Source of the DNA: Botryosphaeria dothidea | Taxonomy: Eukaryota; Ascomycota; Dothideomycetes; Botryosphaeriales; Botryosphaeriaceae | NCBI GenBank assembly: GCA_011503125.2 | Contig: WWBZ02000040.1 | Location: 1,736,001 to 1,800,000 of the forward strand | Direction: 5' to 3' | Length of the DNA stretch: 64,000 nt | Shown here: in pieces, positions 9,830-20,587 of the stretch | Layout: each line of letters opens with the position of its first letter | How positions within the stretch are numbered: position 1 is the stretch's first letter | The notes under the pieces: generated by a model | Databases searched by the model: none | Seen by the model: only the letters and a program-made list of their open reading frames with translations | What the model was told of the DNA's origin: nothing | Position numbers and translations under genes: made by a program

Positions 9830-12274
9830 ATGGCCCCCAGCGACCCGTTGCAGGCCATTTCAGACGGCAAGTGTATCTCTGAACTACGCAATTCCGTCAC
9901 GCGCTAATTTTCGCCAGATTTGCTGTCGTTATGGCACAGTTCGCGCGTGCCGGTCCTCTTGACGGCCTGCGCGGTGATCGCGCTCGCCCGTCTCCTCCAG
10001 CGTCTTCGCCAGCCTCGTGAGAAGCTCTCAGCCTCGCCCATCCCGGGATCTCCGACGTCCAAGGTCGACAAGATTGCCGCTCCCTGGGCAAACACCGAGA
10101 AAATCCCCGCTATCACCGAGAAGCCGACGATGCCTTTGGATGATGATCACGTCGAGGAGATTACAATAGCGGAGCAGCCATTGGTGCGCCCAAAGACAGG
10201 TCCGAAAAAAGTCACCGGCACCAAGGTGTCGCGTCAGGCAGCGAAGCGTGCAACCAGTTTCGATGCTGCGCGCGACAATGTTCAGCCGCTGATTTTCTTC
10301 TCCTCGCTGGGCGGTACGACCGAAGCTGCTGCGAACAAGCTGGCAGAAGAGCTCAACCAATGGATTTACGCTTTGGATACCGATTCGATTCCACGTCCCC
10401 TCAATCCGCAGGTCCTTGACTTGTCGGAAGTTGATTACGACGATTATTTTATCTCTGCGCCCAAGGGCGACAAGCACACGAAGTATTTCTACTTCGTCCT
10501 TATGCCGACTTACAATATCGATACCACCATTGATAATTTTTTGGAACAATTGCAAGAGACCCATCACGACTTCCGCATCGATACGGCGCCGCTTTCTGGG
10601 ATATTAGGATACTCCGTGTTTGGTTTCGGTGATCGGGAAGGTTGGCCGACTGAGGAAGAGGGTTTTTGCTCGCAAGGGAAGGAAGTTGATAAGTGGCTGG
10701 CCAAGCTCACTGGCCGGAAGAGAGCCTACCCCCTTGGCATCGGAGACGTCCAGAGCGATGCACAAGAGCGCCTGAAAGAATGGAGGCTGGGCGTGCAGGA
10801 GATTTTGCTCGATGTCTGCGCAGGCAAAGGCCTCGGAGAAGGTGTGCCTGGAAGTGGCAATGCTTTGGAGAGCGACGAAGAAGATATCGATGAGGATGAG
10901 GACGAGGTCGACTCCGAGACACCCCAATCAAACAAGCCCAGGAAAACGAAGACCAAATCAAACCTTGACGATGTGGAGGACCTGGGAAAGATGGTCAAGA
11001 ACGAATCCGATCCCGAAGAACCCATGGAAGTGGATTTCACAACGTACAAAAAGTCGGTAAAAGCCGTGACGCCCTCCGCACCCAAGGAGATGGTACCTAC
11101 ATCCTCGCCGACATACTCGGCCTTGACAAAACAAGGATATACGATTGTCGGATCCCATTCTGGTGTCAAGATATGTCGCTGGACAAAATCAGCACTTCGC
11201 GGTCGCGGCTCTTGCTACAAATTCTCTTTCTACGGTATCAGGTCCCATCTATGCATGGAGACAACCCCTTCATTATCGTGCAGCAATAAATGCGTCTTCT
11301 GCTGGCGTCATGGTACCAATCCGGTCGGAACAACCTGGCGTTGGGTGGTTGACCCACCGGAGAAAATCTTTGATGGTGTCAAAGAGGGGCACTACAAGAA
11401 GATCAAGATGATGCGTGGTGTGCCTGGTGTGCGTGCCGAGCGATTTGCAGAGGCCATGTGCATTAGACACTGTGCACTCAGTCTCGTCGGGGAGCCTATC
11501 TTCTATCCCCACATCAACGAGTTCACCGCTCTCCTTCACAAGGAGCACATCTCATCTTTCCTCGTCTGCAATGCCCAGCATCCCGCGCAGCTTGCCTCGC
11601 TGAAGCCTGTTACCCAGCTTTACGTCTCGATTGACGCCTCAAACAAAGAATCCCTCCGCAAGGTCGATCGTCCACTGAATCGCGATTTTTGGGAGCGGTT
11701 CTGCGCATGCCTGGACATTTTGCGAGAGAGGCGGTTCGAGCAACGAACAGTATTCCGCCTCACCCTTGTCAAAGGCTTCAATATGGCGGACGAGATAGCA
11801 GGATATGCTGATCTTGTGGCACGTGGTCTTCCTTGTTTCGTCGAGATCAAGGGTGTAACGTACTGCGGCACAGCAACATCTGCTGCCGCTGGGCTGACGA
11901 TGCAGAACGTTCCCTTCTACGCCGAGGTCCAAGAATTTGTCGAGGCATTGAATAAGGAGTTGAACAACCGTGGCCTTGAATACGGGATTGCTGCCGAGCA
12001 TGCACACAGTTGTTGTGCGTTGCTGGCAAGCACGCGATTCAGGAAGAGGGTCGATGGCGAGTGGAAGTGGTGCACGCTTATCGATTACGACCGTTTCTTT
12101 GAATTGCTCGAAAGTGGGGAAGAGTTCAAGCCTGAGGATTACATGGGCGAACCCACGCCGGAGTGGGCGCTGTGGGGCAATGGAGGGTTTAACCCGGAAG
12201 ATGAAAGGGTATACAGGAAAGGGAAGAACAAGGAAAAGGCGTCGGATGCTTCAAAAGAAGTAGTTGAGATTTAA
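9830..12274 (+). CDS. TYW1: tRNA 4-demethylwyosine synthase (TYW1), flavodoxin plus radical SAM
   Basis: Catalyses the radical SAM condensation of N1-methylguanosine-37 of tRNA-Phe with pyruvate to form the tricyclic 4-demethylwyosine, the second step of wybutosine synthesis. The ATG at 9830 opens a 43-nt exon; the intron 9873-9917 carries a CTAAT-type branch site, and exon 2 runs 9918-12274. The product is 799 residues. Residues about 20-35 are hydrophobic (VLLTACAVIALARLL), suggesting an N-terminal membrane anchor. A flavodoxin-like domain starts near residue 135 (IFFSSLGGTTEAAANKLAEE). An acidic Lys/Glu-rich linker follows. The radical SAM cluster motif is CSNKCVFC, with Cys at about 469, 473 and 476, followed by WRHGTNPVGTTWRW and the typical MMRGVPGV region. 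Later blocks LYVSIDA, DRPLNRDFWERF, FVEIKGVTYCG and EHAHSCCALLA fit the family. Length is normal for fungal TYW1. Confidence 0.96.
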
Positions 12275-13175
12275 AGCACTTTGTATATCTTTCATGGAAA
12301 GGCGTCAAAAAAGAACCTTTTGGATAGGACAACGGCGTTTTCCCGACTCAGGCCGTGTATCCTGCATGTGGGATATCCAACCGTTTCGAACAACTGCGGT
12401 TGAGACGGGTCCGTAACGTTTTCTGAACATGCTCAAAACGCGCTCAGCGAACGCCTCAGCCGCGCCGAGAGATGCATTCCAAATCGATTTCAGGTCCCTA
12501 CGTTGGAAGTTGGTGGTTCGGGTAGACGGGAGATAGCCTGTTCGGTGACGATGCAGGGCGTTCTTCCTATCAGAGGCGCTGTAGCGGGCGCCTGAGAGCG
12601 TCGCAGGGATAACGGAGGCGGAGGTTGCACCGAACTCGGAGCGGAGGCCCTTGAGTGGCGTAATATTGATTGACTCTTACTCGACGGTATGACGGGGTGG
12701 GCGAATGGCACGATCTCATTCGACGAATCACGGGCAGGCAGGCGTCTGGCACAAGTCCACGACGTGCAATCTTGCAAGATAGATGTCCGACCATGCTTTA
12801 GACTTGCCTTGAACGGAACGGTGCATGTTCGGCTGCGGATCAACATTCGGGTCCGGCTGCACCTTCCCCGCGCGCAATCACGCGTCGGCGCGTCGCCCAA
12901 GATTCAACACCAAAGAAGTCCCGCAACCCATCCCAAGCGTCCATGCGCTGCGCGATTCCCCGGCGATTCGATGTGTCGCTATGAGCTGCTCAACACTCTG
13001 ATCGCCTACCTCAACGACCGCTTCTTCAACCCGCCAATCCACTTCGATTTCTAGTAAGACAAAGCTCAAACACCGTGCTGCCCAACGTCTCTCTGCTCGT
13101 CGCATATGCGCATAACGTCGCCGCTAACATATGCCGCGCTCGCAGTGAGCAGACAGAGCTCCCACCCGCGCGACC
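12275..13175. promoter_or_regulatory. intergenic region and 5' leader of GCP4, with a 27-codon upstream ORF
   Basis: About 900 bp between TYW1 and GCP4. The only notable item is a short ATG-led frame at 12971-13054 (MCRYELLNTLIAYLNDRFF...) ending 121 nt before the GCP4 start. It could act as an upstream ORF if the transcript begins before it. Otherwise nothing recognisable. Confidence 0.35.
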
Positions 13176-15533
13176 ATGCTCCACGAGATCCTCCTTTCTC
13201 TCTCGGGTCATCCATCCGCGCTCTTCGATGCCGAGAAGCAGGACGCCAACGCCGGCGGCAGCCAGATAACCCCCGCGTCGTTCCCGCTGCTGTCGCCGCC
13301 GGAAGCTGAGCTGCTTTCCTCCGTCGCGCGCTTAGCGCAACTACATCGAGCGATTCGAGCACATGCCCAAAATGTCGCGTCGTCGCATCCGTCGACCATC
13401 TGCCGCGCCGTCGCTACCGCCATCGTTTCCTCGCATCTGGCGAAGTTTCAACAAAAAATCCTAGACGTCGAGGCGAGGATATTGAAGCAGGATTCGAGCA
13501 TTGTTGGCGCCTATAATATTGTGCCGCTTGCTGGCGTCGTCGCAGAGTTCGACGAATGGACAAGGCGAATGGAGTGGTACTGGGACATGACATGCTTCAT
13601 GCTACCCAGGGAGAGCGCAAAGGATGCCAATGGCAAGGCTCCTGACGCCTGTACGGGTGCAGGTCTAATCGATAAACTGAGGCAAGAGGCCCAAACAGGG
13701 TATCCGGATGTCGAAGCTGCGGCGCTGGATTTGAGCAAGGTTGCGGAAACGGCCTGGCTACGGCAGCTTTCGACATGGGTGTTGTATGGGAGATTGCCGA
13801 CCTATGGAGTGGACGATTTCTTTATCGAGCAGGTCAGAGGAGAGGACGATCTGGTCGACTACATTTCGAACAGCAGGCTCTTGCCGAAATTCGTGCCGTC
13901 TCGAACTGCTTCCTCCATCCTATTCATTGGCCGTTCTCTTGACCAAATCCGCAACCGAGGAGCTACGGGCGTATCGGTCATGGCACCAAAGACATCCGAA
14001 CTTGAACTTCTGCCTATACACCTGCGCTATTTGTCCAACTTACAGGTCCCTATTACCACTGCTTCGCTCTCCGAAGCTATCGCAGCCATACGACTTTCGC
14101 TGTCACGGAATACTCTGCAGCAACTGCTACCTCTGCCTAAGATCCTACAGATCCTGTCATTACTGCAAGAATTCTTTCTCTTAGGACGCGGCGAATTCGC
14201 TGTTGCACTCATTGAAGAGTCCGATGAGCGCATACGTTCGCGTCACCGAAGACCGAATCAAGGCAAGTCTGGCAAAGGACTACAGACTATGCTGGTCAAG
14301 GAGGGTGAAGTGACAGCTGTGCTATCACGAACCTGGGCAAGGCTTGCTTCTTTAATCAATGATGAAGAAATGAGCGACGACAACTTGGATTTAGCGCGCA
14401 ACTTGGTTCATCTCTCAATATCCAAACCTACTTCCACACGACCATCCACCCCTGGACGGGCAAAGGAGAGCGCGGACGCTCTCCCAAAACTTTCTAATGT
14501 TGTTTTCAATGACCTTCTCCTTTCGATACCCACATCCCTGAGTCTGGATGTATCCCCACCGCTTGACTTATTCCTCACGCCTTCTGAAGTCGATTGCTAT
14601 TCCACTATTCACGCTTACCTGCTCGCTGTGCGCCGGGCACACCTTCGTCTTACGGATCTCTGGAGGCAAAGCAGTATTAGAAGAGAGCATCCTACGCCTA
14701 TGGGGCCTCCTCTCAGCAACTCACCTTGGGGCGCTAACGAGCTGAAGAAAAGGAGACAAAGAGCAAACGCCCGCGCCGTCAACATGCGGAAGGTTTGGGC
14801 GACTAGCGGGGCTGCTGTCTTCCTGCTGTCTGAATTCGTTGGCTACTTTGAGGGCGAAGTAGTACAAGAGTCTTGGAAACACTTCCGTCGTTGGATTGTC
14901 GGATCGAAAACCAAAGACGAACAGCCTTCATCGCCGTCTGGTTCTGAAGATGAAGACCAGTCTGAGCTGTCCAGACCACCGACACAGCACAGCTTGAAGC
15001 AGAGTCAACAGCTCAGTCGGCCGCCAACCGCAGCATCGTCACGCCCGGCTCCACGCGCTCCGCATGATCCAGAGGTTCTTTCTTCTGCGCATCGCCTTTT
15101 CCTGCGGTCGCTGTCTTACGCCCTCCTGTTGACCGACATGCCGTACACCCACGCTCTTCGCTCGTTCTTGACTCATGTCGACGAGCTTGTCGCCTTCATT
15201 GATCGGCTCCGTACCATCCAGCGGAATCTCGACCTCGAGCGTGACGAAGGTGTCGTTGACGCGCTGGCCAACTACGAGCAAGAAGAGAAGGACGTCCTTC
15301 TCGAGCTAGACCGCTCTAGGAAGAGAGTCGACATAGATTTGCGTAGTCTTGTTGGTAGATTGAGGGAGCTGGACAAGGAGAGGGTTGGCACTGGTCTTTT
15401 TGGCGATGGCGAGACGATTGGCGGCTTTGAGCCGTGGAAAGGAGGAGGTGTGGACAGGCTGTTGATGAAGTTGGATTTTGGGGCGAGTGCTAATGAGGTG
15501 GTCGAGGAAGACGATGTGTTTGATTTGATTTGA
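13176..15533 (+). CDS. gamma-tubulin complex component 4 (GCP4), Spc97/Spc98 family
   Basis: Single-exon gene for 785 residues. The N-terminus MLHEILLSLSGHPSALF is the signature opening of GCP4-type proteins. Later conserved stretches include SSIVGAYNIVPLAGVVAEF, WLYGRL-type text (TWVLYGRLPTYGVDDFFIEQ), FIGRSLDQIRNRG, YHAYLLAVRRAHLRLTDLW-type helices (STIHAYLLAVRRAHLRLTDLW region, about residues 475-495) and HRLFLRSLSYALLLTDMPYT near the C-terminus. GCP4 joins GCP2/3/5/6 in the gamma-tubulin ring complex that nucleates microtubules at spindle pole bodies. The two Ser/Pro-rich insertions around residues 410-430 and 575-625 look disordered and lie between helical segments, as is common in filamentous fungi. 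The start ATG is preceded by an adenine at -3 (CGACC-ATG context is weak but usable). Confidence 0.9.
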   Translation: MLHEILLSLSGHPSALFDAEKQDANAGGSQITPASFPLLSPPEAELLSSVARLAQLHRAIRAHAQNVASSHPSTICRAVATAIVSSHLAKFQQKILDVEARILKQDSSIVGAYNIVPLAGVVAEFDEWTRRMEWYWDMTCFMLPRESAKDANGKAPDACTGAGLIDKLRQEAQTGYPDVEAAALDLSKVAETAWLRQLSTWVLYGRLPTYGVDDFFIEQVRGEDDLVDYISNSRLLPKFVPSRTASSILFIGRSLDQIRNRGATGVSVMAPKTSELELLPIHLRYLSNLQVPITTASLSEAIAAIRLSLSRNTLQQLLPLPKILQILSLLQEFFLLGRGEFAVALIEESDERIRSRHRRPNQGKSGKGLQTMLVKEGEVTAVLSRTWARLASLINDEEMSDDNLDLARNLVHLSISKPTSTRPSTPGRAKESADALPKLSNVVFNDLLLSIPTSLSLDVSPPLDLFLTPSEVDCYSTIHAYLLAVRRAHLRLTDLWRQSSIRREHPTPMGPPLSNSPWGANELKKRRQRANARAVNMRKVWATSGAAVFLLSEFVGYFEGEVVQESWKHFRRWIVGSKTKDEQPSSPSGSEDEDQSELSRPPTQHSLKQSQQLSRPPTAASSRPAPRAPHDPEVLSSAHRLFLRSLSYALLLTDMPYTHALRSFLTHVDELVAFIDRLRTIQRNLDLERDEGVVDALANYEQEEKDVLLELDRSRKRVDIDLRSLVGRLRELDKERVGTGLFGDGETIGGFEPWKGGGVDRLLMKLDFGASANEVVEEDDVFDLI

Positions 15534-15849
15534 TTGGGGAAAGGAGGTGAGACGTAATCCGCGTAGTTTGCATAACTGATGCTTGGACAGTGACGTGGGT
15601 GAGAGGGTAACGAGACACGACTTTGCATTAGCAGCATAGCATTGGAAACGAGGCATCAGCGTCATCAACATATTTTTGTTTGGCTATACTTTCTTCACCT
15701 ATTGTCTCTGTGCTGTATTCACGTTCTCGTCCGTTCGCATTTGTTTTCTGCTCCCCGACGGAACCCTCTTCCTACGTGCCATTGAGCATGTTTCCCATTT
15801 AAATCCCTTCCTTCCTGTCTTCTTTATTCTAATATTATTATCGACCGTG

Positions 15850-16716
15850 ATGTGCCTTTTTTTCCACCACGGCAAGAAACAGCAGAAATTCCCGCCCATC
15901 CGCAACCCTTCGTCCCCCTCTTTCCATCACAGAATGATGCCTTTCCCCGGCCACCACCATCGCCACCACCGCCACCGCCGCCACCGATTCCTCCCGGGAC
16001 CTGGCCCACCACTGCCACCACCACCACCACCACCACCACCTTTCGACTTTGGTCCGCCGCCGTGGATGGCTGGCGGCGGTGGCGGTGGCGGCCCCCCTCC
16101 TCCTCCTCACATGGCTCGCCGCGCCTTCGAGGACGAGTGGGACTACGACGATTACAACGACGGTTTTGACGATTACAACGACGGAGGCTGGTCGGGCGCT
16201 TCTGGACCGCCTCACCCGGGGGCGCTGCCGCCGCCGTGGATGGGTGGTGGTGGACGTTGGGGTCCTGGTGGTGGGCCTCCCCCCGGCCCGCCCATGTCGC
16301 CGTTCTTCGAACCGCCGCCGTTCCCATATCCGCTTCCGCCCAGGGGGTTTGGGGGTGGGTTTGAAGGGGGGTTCATGAGGGGTGGTGGGAAGTTCAGTGA
16401 TGATGGCGGGAGTGAGGATGGGTGGGAGGATGATGTTGAGGCCCAGTGGAGTGAGGTTGGGAGCTTGAGCGGTGGCGGTGGAGGTGGTGAGGAAAAGAAG
16501 AAGCAGAAGGGCAGGAAGGGCAGGAAGGCTGGAGGGAAGACGATTGGGGATTTGATGACAGTGGTCGAGGAGCGTGGGCAACCTGCTGGCGTGGTGGAGT
16601 GGGATGAGTGGGCGCACGGGGGGATGAGGAAGGGCGAGGGGAAGACGGCGAGTGAGGGTGAGGGTGAGAAGTACAAGAAGAAAGGTCTTGGGAGGAGGAA
16701 GAGTATGGAATGGTGA
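15850..16716 (+). CDS. proline/glycine/histidine-rich low-complexity protein
   Basis: About 288 residues from the ATG at 15850 (MCLFFHHGKKQQKF). The frame stays open upstream to 15676 but has no earlier ATG that looks convincing. In order: a His/Arg-rich segment (GHHHRHHRHRRHRF), a polyproline tract, Gly-rich runs, an acidic Asp/Tyr block (DEWDYDDYNDGFDDYNDGG), more Pro/Gly, and a Lys-rich stretch (KKKQKGRKGRKAGGK). A less repetitive tail, IGDLMTVVEERGQPAGVVEW, is the only part that looks like a folded or conserved element. No catalytic motif. Such composition suits an RNA-binding or phase-separating scaffold, but that is inference. Long frames on the opposite strand here are by-products of the repeats. 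Confidence 0.55.
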   Translation: MCLFFHHGKKQQKFPPIRNPSSPSFHHRMMPFPGHHHRHHRHRRHRFLPGPGPPLPPPPPPPPPFDFGPPPWMAGGGGGGGPPPPPHMARRAFEDEWDYDDYNDGFDDYNDGGWSGASGPPHPGALPPPWMGGGGRWGPGGGPPPGPPMSPFFEPPPFPYPLPPRGFGGGFEGGFMRGGGKFSDDGGSEDGWEDDVEAQWSEVGSLSGGGGGGEEKKKQKGRKGRKAGGKTIGDLMTVVEERGQPAGVVEWDEWAHGGMRKGEGKTASEGEGEKYKKKGLGRRKSMEW

Positions 16717-17153
16717 AAAGGCGGTGCAGGTGCACTGCTTTCTGCCATGCCTTCCGAATCCGACTTTTTCTGAAAATGGAAGGACATGCCGTGCGGATGC
16801 TGCGGCTTCTCTATGCCTCAGTTCTACTAATACGGAGAAATAGGTTAATGCGACTGCAAGGATCCTGCGCGCTACGGGGGTGGGGCGGCCTCGAGTGGAG
16901 CATCTTGGTGAGAGCTGACTAGTATATTCAGGTGCTTTATGTTTTCTTTAAGAATGGGGCTTCCGTGCGCCAATTTCCTCTCATCAATTCATTAGGCTAA
17001 GGCTATATTTAAAACAATGAGCGCGCTACAGGAAGGCTCCAACAAAACGCGGCCATGCAAGTAACACGATAAAGGTACGGGATACATCCATTCAACGACA
17101 TAAATCTATAACGCAAAACAACGCAAGCTGACAGATAATTCCTTCTTTGGAGT
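16717..17153. other. convergent 3' flanks, nothing recognised
   Basis: AT-rich 437 bp between two converging genes; presumably both 3' UTRs and poly(A) sites. Confidence 0.4.
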
Positions 17154-17921
17154 TTAATCCACAAAGAGCCCACCGTTGGCAAACAGGTGCTCCCCATTGA
17201 TCCACCTCGCGCGATCCTCGCACAGGAAACCCACGGCGTAGGCAATCTCACTCGGATCGCCCATTCTCTTCCCCGCCGGCGTCGCATCAATGGTCGGCTG
17301 CAGCACCTTCATGGCCTCATCCCCCGCAGCGGCGAAGCCCTCGGTCATGGTGGGGCCCGGCGAGACGGCATTGACGGTGCAGCCGTACTTGGGCGGCAGC
17401 TCCTTGGCCCAGCAGCGGGTGAACGAGTCGACCATGCCCTTGGTGCCGGCGTAGATGGTCTGCAGCGGCGGGGCGCCCCGCGACGAGACGGACACGATGT
17501 TGACGATGCGGCCGGTGCCCTTGGTCAGGTGCTTGAGCGCGGCCTGGGTGAGCAGGAAGGTGCCGCGCGCGTTGAGGTTGACCAGGCGGTCCCAGTGGTC
17601 GAGCGTCTGCTCCTCCAGCGGCAGGTTGACGGCCAGCGCGGCGTTGTTGACGACGATGTCCAGCCGGCCGTACGCCTTGATGGCCGCGTCCACCAGGCTC
17701 GCCGGGCCGGTGGTGGTCGAGATGTCGGCTTCCACGGCGAGGGCCGGGCGGGGCTGCAGGCTGGCGACGACCTGCTGGCCCTCGGCGGAGAGGGATGCGA
17801 AGGGGTAGTTGATGACGACGGTTGCGCCGCGTGCGGACAGCTCGCGTGCGATGGCGGCGCCGATGCCTGAGCTCGATCCGGAGATGACGGCGACCTTGCC
17901 CTCGAGTGTTTGCTCGACCAT
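17154..17921 (-). CDS. short-chain dehydrogenase/reductase (classical SDR)
   Basis: Intronless gene for 255 residues. The start is the ATG at 17921 (MVEQTLEGKVAVISG); the open frame continues upstream without support. The Rossmann cofactor motif is SGSSSGIGAAIA (TGxxxGxG type), followed by the NNA motif (IVVNNAALAVNL). The catalytic Ser lies in NIVSVSSRGAPP, and the YxxxK pair is YAGTK. SPGPTMTEGF is the usual post-catalytic PG motif. It would oxidise or reduce an alcohol/ketone with NAD(P)(H). The closest flavour is the 3-oxoacyl-ACP-reductase-like group, but substrate cannot be read. Its 5' end faces the next minus-strand gene (BBE-like oxidase), so both are transcribed leftward at the edge of the metabolic block. 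Confidence 0.92.
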   Translation of the reverse strand: MVEQTLEGKVAVISGSSSGIGAAIARELSARGATVVINYPFASLSAEGQQVVASLQPRPALAVEADISTTTGPASLVDAAIKAYGRLDIVVNNAALAVNLPLEEQTLDHWDRLVNLNARGTFLLTQAALKHLTKGTGRIVNIVSVSSRGAPPLQTIYAGTKGMVDSFTRCWAKELPPKYGCTVNAVSPGPTMTEGFAAAGDEAMKVLQPTIDATPAGKRMGDPSEIAYAVGFLCEDRARWINGEHLFANGGLFVD

Positions 17922-18352
17922 GTTCGGGTGGGATGTGGGGTTGGGTTCGAGCAAAGTGGTAGGTCTGTTTGCTCTTCTCTGCTTCGTTCCTGTCTCTCTC
18001 GCGCATCCGGACGTCCTCTTAACTTCCGTCGCAAGAGCTCTGCATTTGGCTGTGGCATTACTCGCTGGTTCGCTCCAGACCGACAGGTTGACGCGGACCT
18101 CTTCCGGATGGTGGGCCACGCAGTCCGCGACAGCCCCCCTGCGCGCCGGCGGCTGCACCCGCTCCCAACCCCGCTCCCGTTACATACTCGCACACCCGAA
18201 CGCTCGCCGATGCGACCCCATGCGCCGCCCCGAAGATCTTTCGCCGAATCGAGCATCCAAGTTCACATGTGTCGGTTGGGCATGTGCGAAATTGTCTGGA
18301 ATTCTTCCATCTAGAAACGAGACGGATACGCCTCGTAGAGATGCCTCTATAG

Positions 18353-19846
18353 CTAAAGTTTGGCAGCCCATTCATGCGCATTGGCCAGGCCTTCCTGCCT
18401 GGACTTGTCTCCCTCGTCGAGATAGCCACAGATTCTGCCTTCCGGATCCCATTTCCGCCGCAGTTTCATCAGCTTGGCGCCCTGCTTGTCGCCCCAGAAT
18501 CTGGTCCTGCGTACTTGGAAGTCAGAGTCACCGAGATACGCTCCTTCAGAATGCTTCTCAACCCCACCCATGATCTTCTTCACCCACTCGCTGGCCATCT
18601 CGTCGTCCTTTGCATCTTCGTAAATCGAGTATGTTGCGAAGTAGTGGTCAGTCTGCATGCTGAGCGCCATGTCCTTCAATGGCCGCCGAGTGCCGGGAGA
18701 CATCGAGTACCACAGCGAGAACGTCTTCTTCGTTGGGAGAGTGGTGAACGCTTCCTCCAACACTGCGGCAACGTCGGCGTCGTTGGAGATATACGCGTTG
18801 TCCACCCGGTAGCGGTGGCCTTCGGGGTTGGCTGCGCCTTGGTCTTTGTATTGGTCTTGCAGGCTGGTCTCCCGATTGAACCATTCGTGAACTGTCCCTG
18901 CCGGGTGACTGTCCTGAGCCAGTTGCAGTGCTTTCCTTGCCTCCTCTGGGTCGTTCTTGAAGGTGACGAAGAGGACGGTGTGAACGATCTCCTCAGAGCC
19001 CGGCGGGTAACTCCCAACGAGAACCACTTCCGTGTCAGAGTCATAGCCATCAGTGATCTGGCAATGGTGAGTTTCATCGTCAAGTACGAGGCTTCCTCAG
19101 ATGTGTTGCTTACGCTTAGGATCCACTTCATTGCTTTTTGAAAGTCCGCGTTCGCATAGCAGTACCCCGACGACCTCATGGCGCTATACGAAGGCCTTGT
19201 TTGGAGGTGAAACCTAGTGACCACGGCCGGAAATCCCGGGCCTGCACCGCGAGCAGCCCAAAGGAGCTCACTATTCTCTTGCTCGGTGCAATGGAGCTGC
19301 TGGCCATCGGCTGTCACAACGTCGATTGCGACAACTTGCTCGCAAGCCCAGCCCCAGTTCTGATTGCCACGTCAGACAGTCCTCAGCCACTTCCGAAGTT
19401 CGGGTGCTTACCTTGCAGTTCCATCCCATTCCTCCCTGGAGCAGGAAGCCGCCGAGGCCAACATCAGGACAATGGCCCCCGGCGAAAAGAAGGCCTTTCG
19501 TGGTGAGGAACCCATTGAGCATCCGACCAGTCGTACTTGGGGACACCTTGACGATGCCTGTCTGCTCGTCGAGGTCGATTTGCTTGTATTGTCCAAGGTC
19601 GAGGAGGATCGCATCATCCCTGACGCTCCATGCAGCCCACGAGTGGCCGCCCGACCGAACAGAGAGCCTGCATTTCTTCTCCTTGGCAAGCCGGACCGCA
19701 TCGACGACGTGGGACTCTTCGGTGGCTTCAATCACGGCAACCGGATATCTGTCCGGCCTGCGGTGATTGAAGACACGCCCAATGCGGGCTTTCTCGTACG
19801 TGTGGACATCGCCTCCGTCTTTCCACGTGATGGGAAGAGCCGCCAT
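18353..19846 (-). CDS. FAD-linked oxidase, berberine-bridge-enzyme (BBE) / 6-hydroxynicotine-oxidase-like
   Basis: Predicted 461-residue flavoenzyme. Exons are 19846-19412, 19359-19114 and 19057-18353, with introns of 52 and 56 bp; the total is divisible by three. The PP-loop-type FAD domain contains VRSGGHSWAAWS, whose His is the usual site of covalent flavin attachment. GGHCPDVGLGGFLLQGGMGW follows, where the Cys is placed as in bicovalent (His plus Cys) BBE enzymes. The substrate domain follows and a BBE C-terminal motif ends the protein (RKWDPEGRICGYLDEG, equivalent to the family's KxKYDPxxxF). No signal peptide is evident, unlike many secreted fungal BBEs, so it is probably cytosolic. 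It shares a 741-bp divergent promoter region with the MFS gene, which suggests co-regulation. Substrate unknown; alcohol or amine oxidation or oxidative ring closure are the family options. Confidence 0.92.
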
Positions 19847-20587
19847 GTTCTGACGTGGTCCGAAACTGGCTGGGTTAAACGAGATGATGCAATGCAAAAG
19901 ACACTTGAGTTTTCGACCGTTGTCCAGACCGTCCAGCCAACTGAAATATTTGCTTGGTCTCTGGATGAATTGTATGCGATAAATGCGCTGGAGGACCCGA
20001 TAGCCGCAAGCGATGATGCTAACGCTGCAGGGTCGCAAGTGGTCTTGTTTCGGGACCACGTCCTTCCCAAGCAAACGGGCACTAGAGCGCCAACGTGCTC
20101 GGCCCCCACGATCGGCAATTCCGCAACGTGCCATCCACCCCCCTCCGCATTCAGAGTGTGTTGGCTGAAAGGCGTAGAAGCACAGATGTAAGTCACGCCG
20201 GAGGATTGCGTCGACTGGATCTGGGGCCCCGCACTGTGGCTTGAAGTGACAAAGAGGCTAAGCTGAGCGCAAGGATCTAGACTGGAGCCGGGAGCTTCCA
20301 TTAGGCCCTTCTGCGCTGAAAGACAAGCTCGAGGTGGGCCCGATGCAGAGCCGGGCCATAGCGTACCCCATGGGGCTTAATGGTATGGGGGAGATGCCGT
20401 GCAGGGGTCGTCGGCCAATGATACAGCCACGGTTTCGCGTCTCCGATACCAGCATGTAAATGCGCCTGGACGAGCACCTTTTTGTGTTTTCAATCGCCAC
20501 GTCAAGGCGCACGGCAAACCTCAACACCATTCCTTCGACTCGTGCCCTACGCGAGGGATCCATCATCATCCAAAAGCTTCGGCAAAC
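19847..20587. promoter_or_regulatory. divergent promoter region, BBE-like oxidase / MFS transporter
   Basis: About 740 bp between the two start codons at the centre of the metabolic block, a natural place for the cluster regulator to bind. I could not single out a repeated CGG-type element by eye with confidence. Confidence 0.45.

Noticed and set aside
15838..16617. long antisense frames opposite the Pro/Gly-rich gene
   Set aside because: Mirror image of CCA/GGT repeats; the plus strand has the ATG and the non-repetitive conserved-looking tail.
17187..17870. 227-codon plus-strand frame
   Set aside because: Antisense to the SDR coding sequence, which carries all the family motifs.
17930..17960. 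ggttcgagc B-box-like string
   Set aside because: No matching A-box or stem; sits in the SDR 5' leader.
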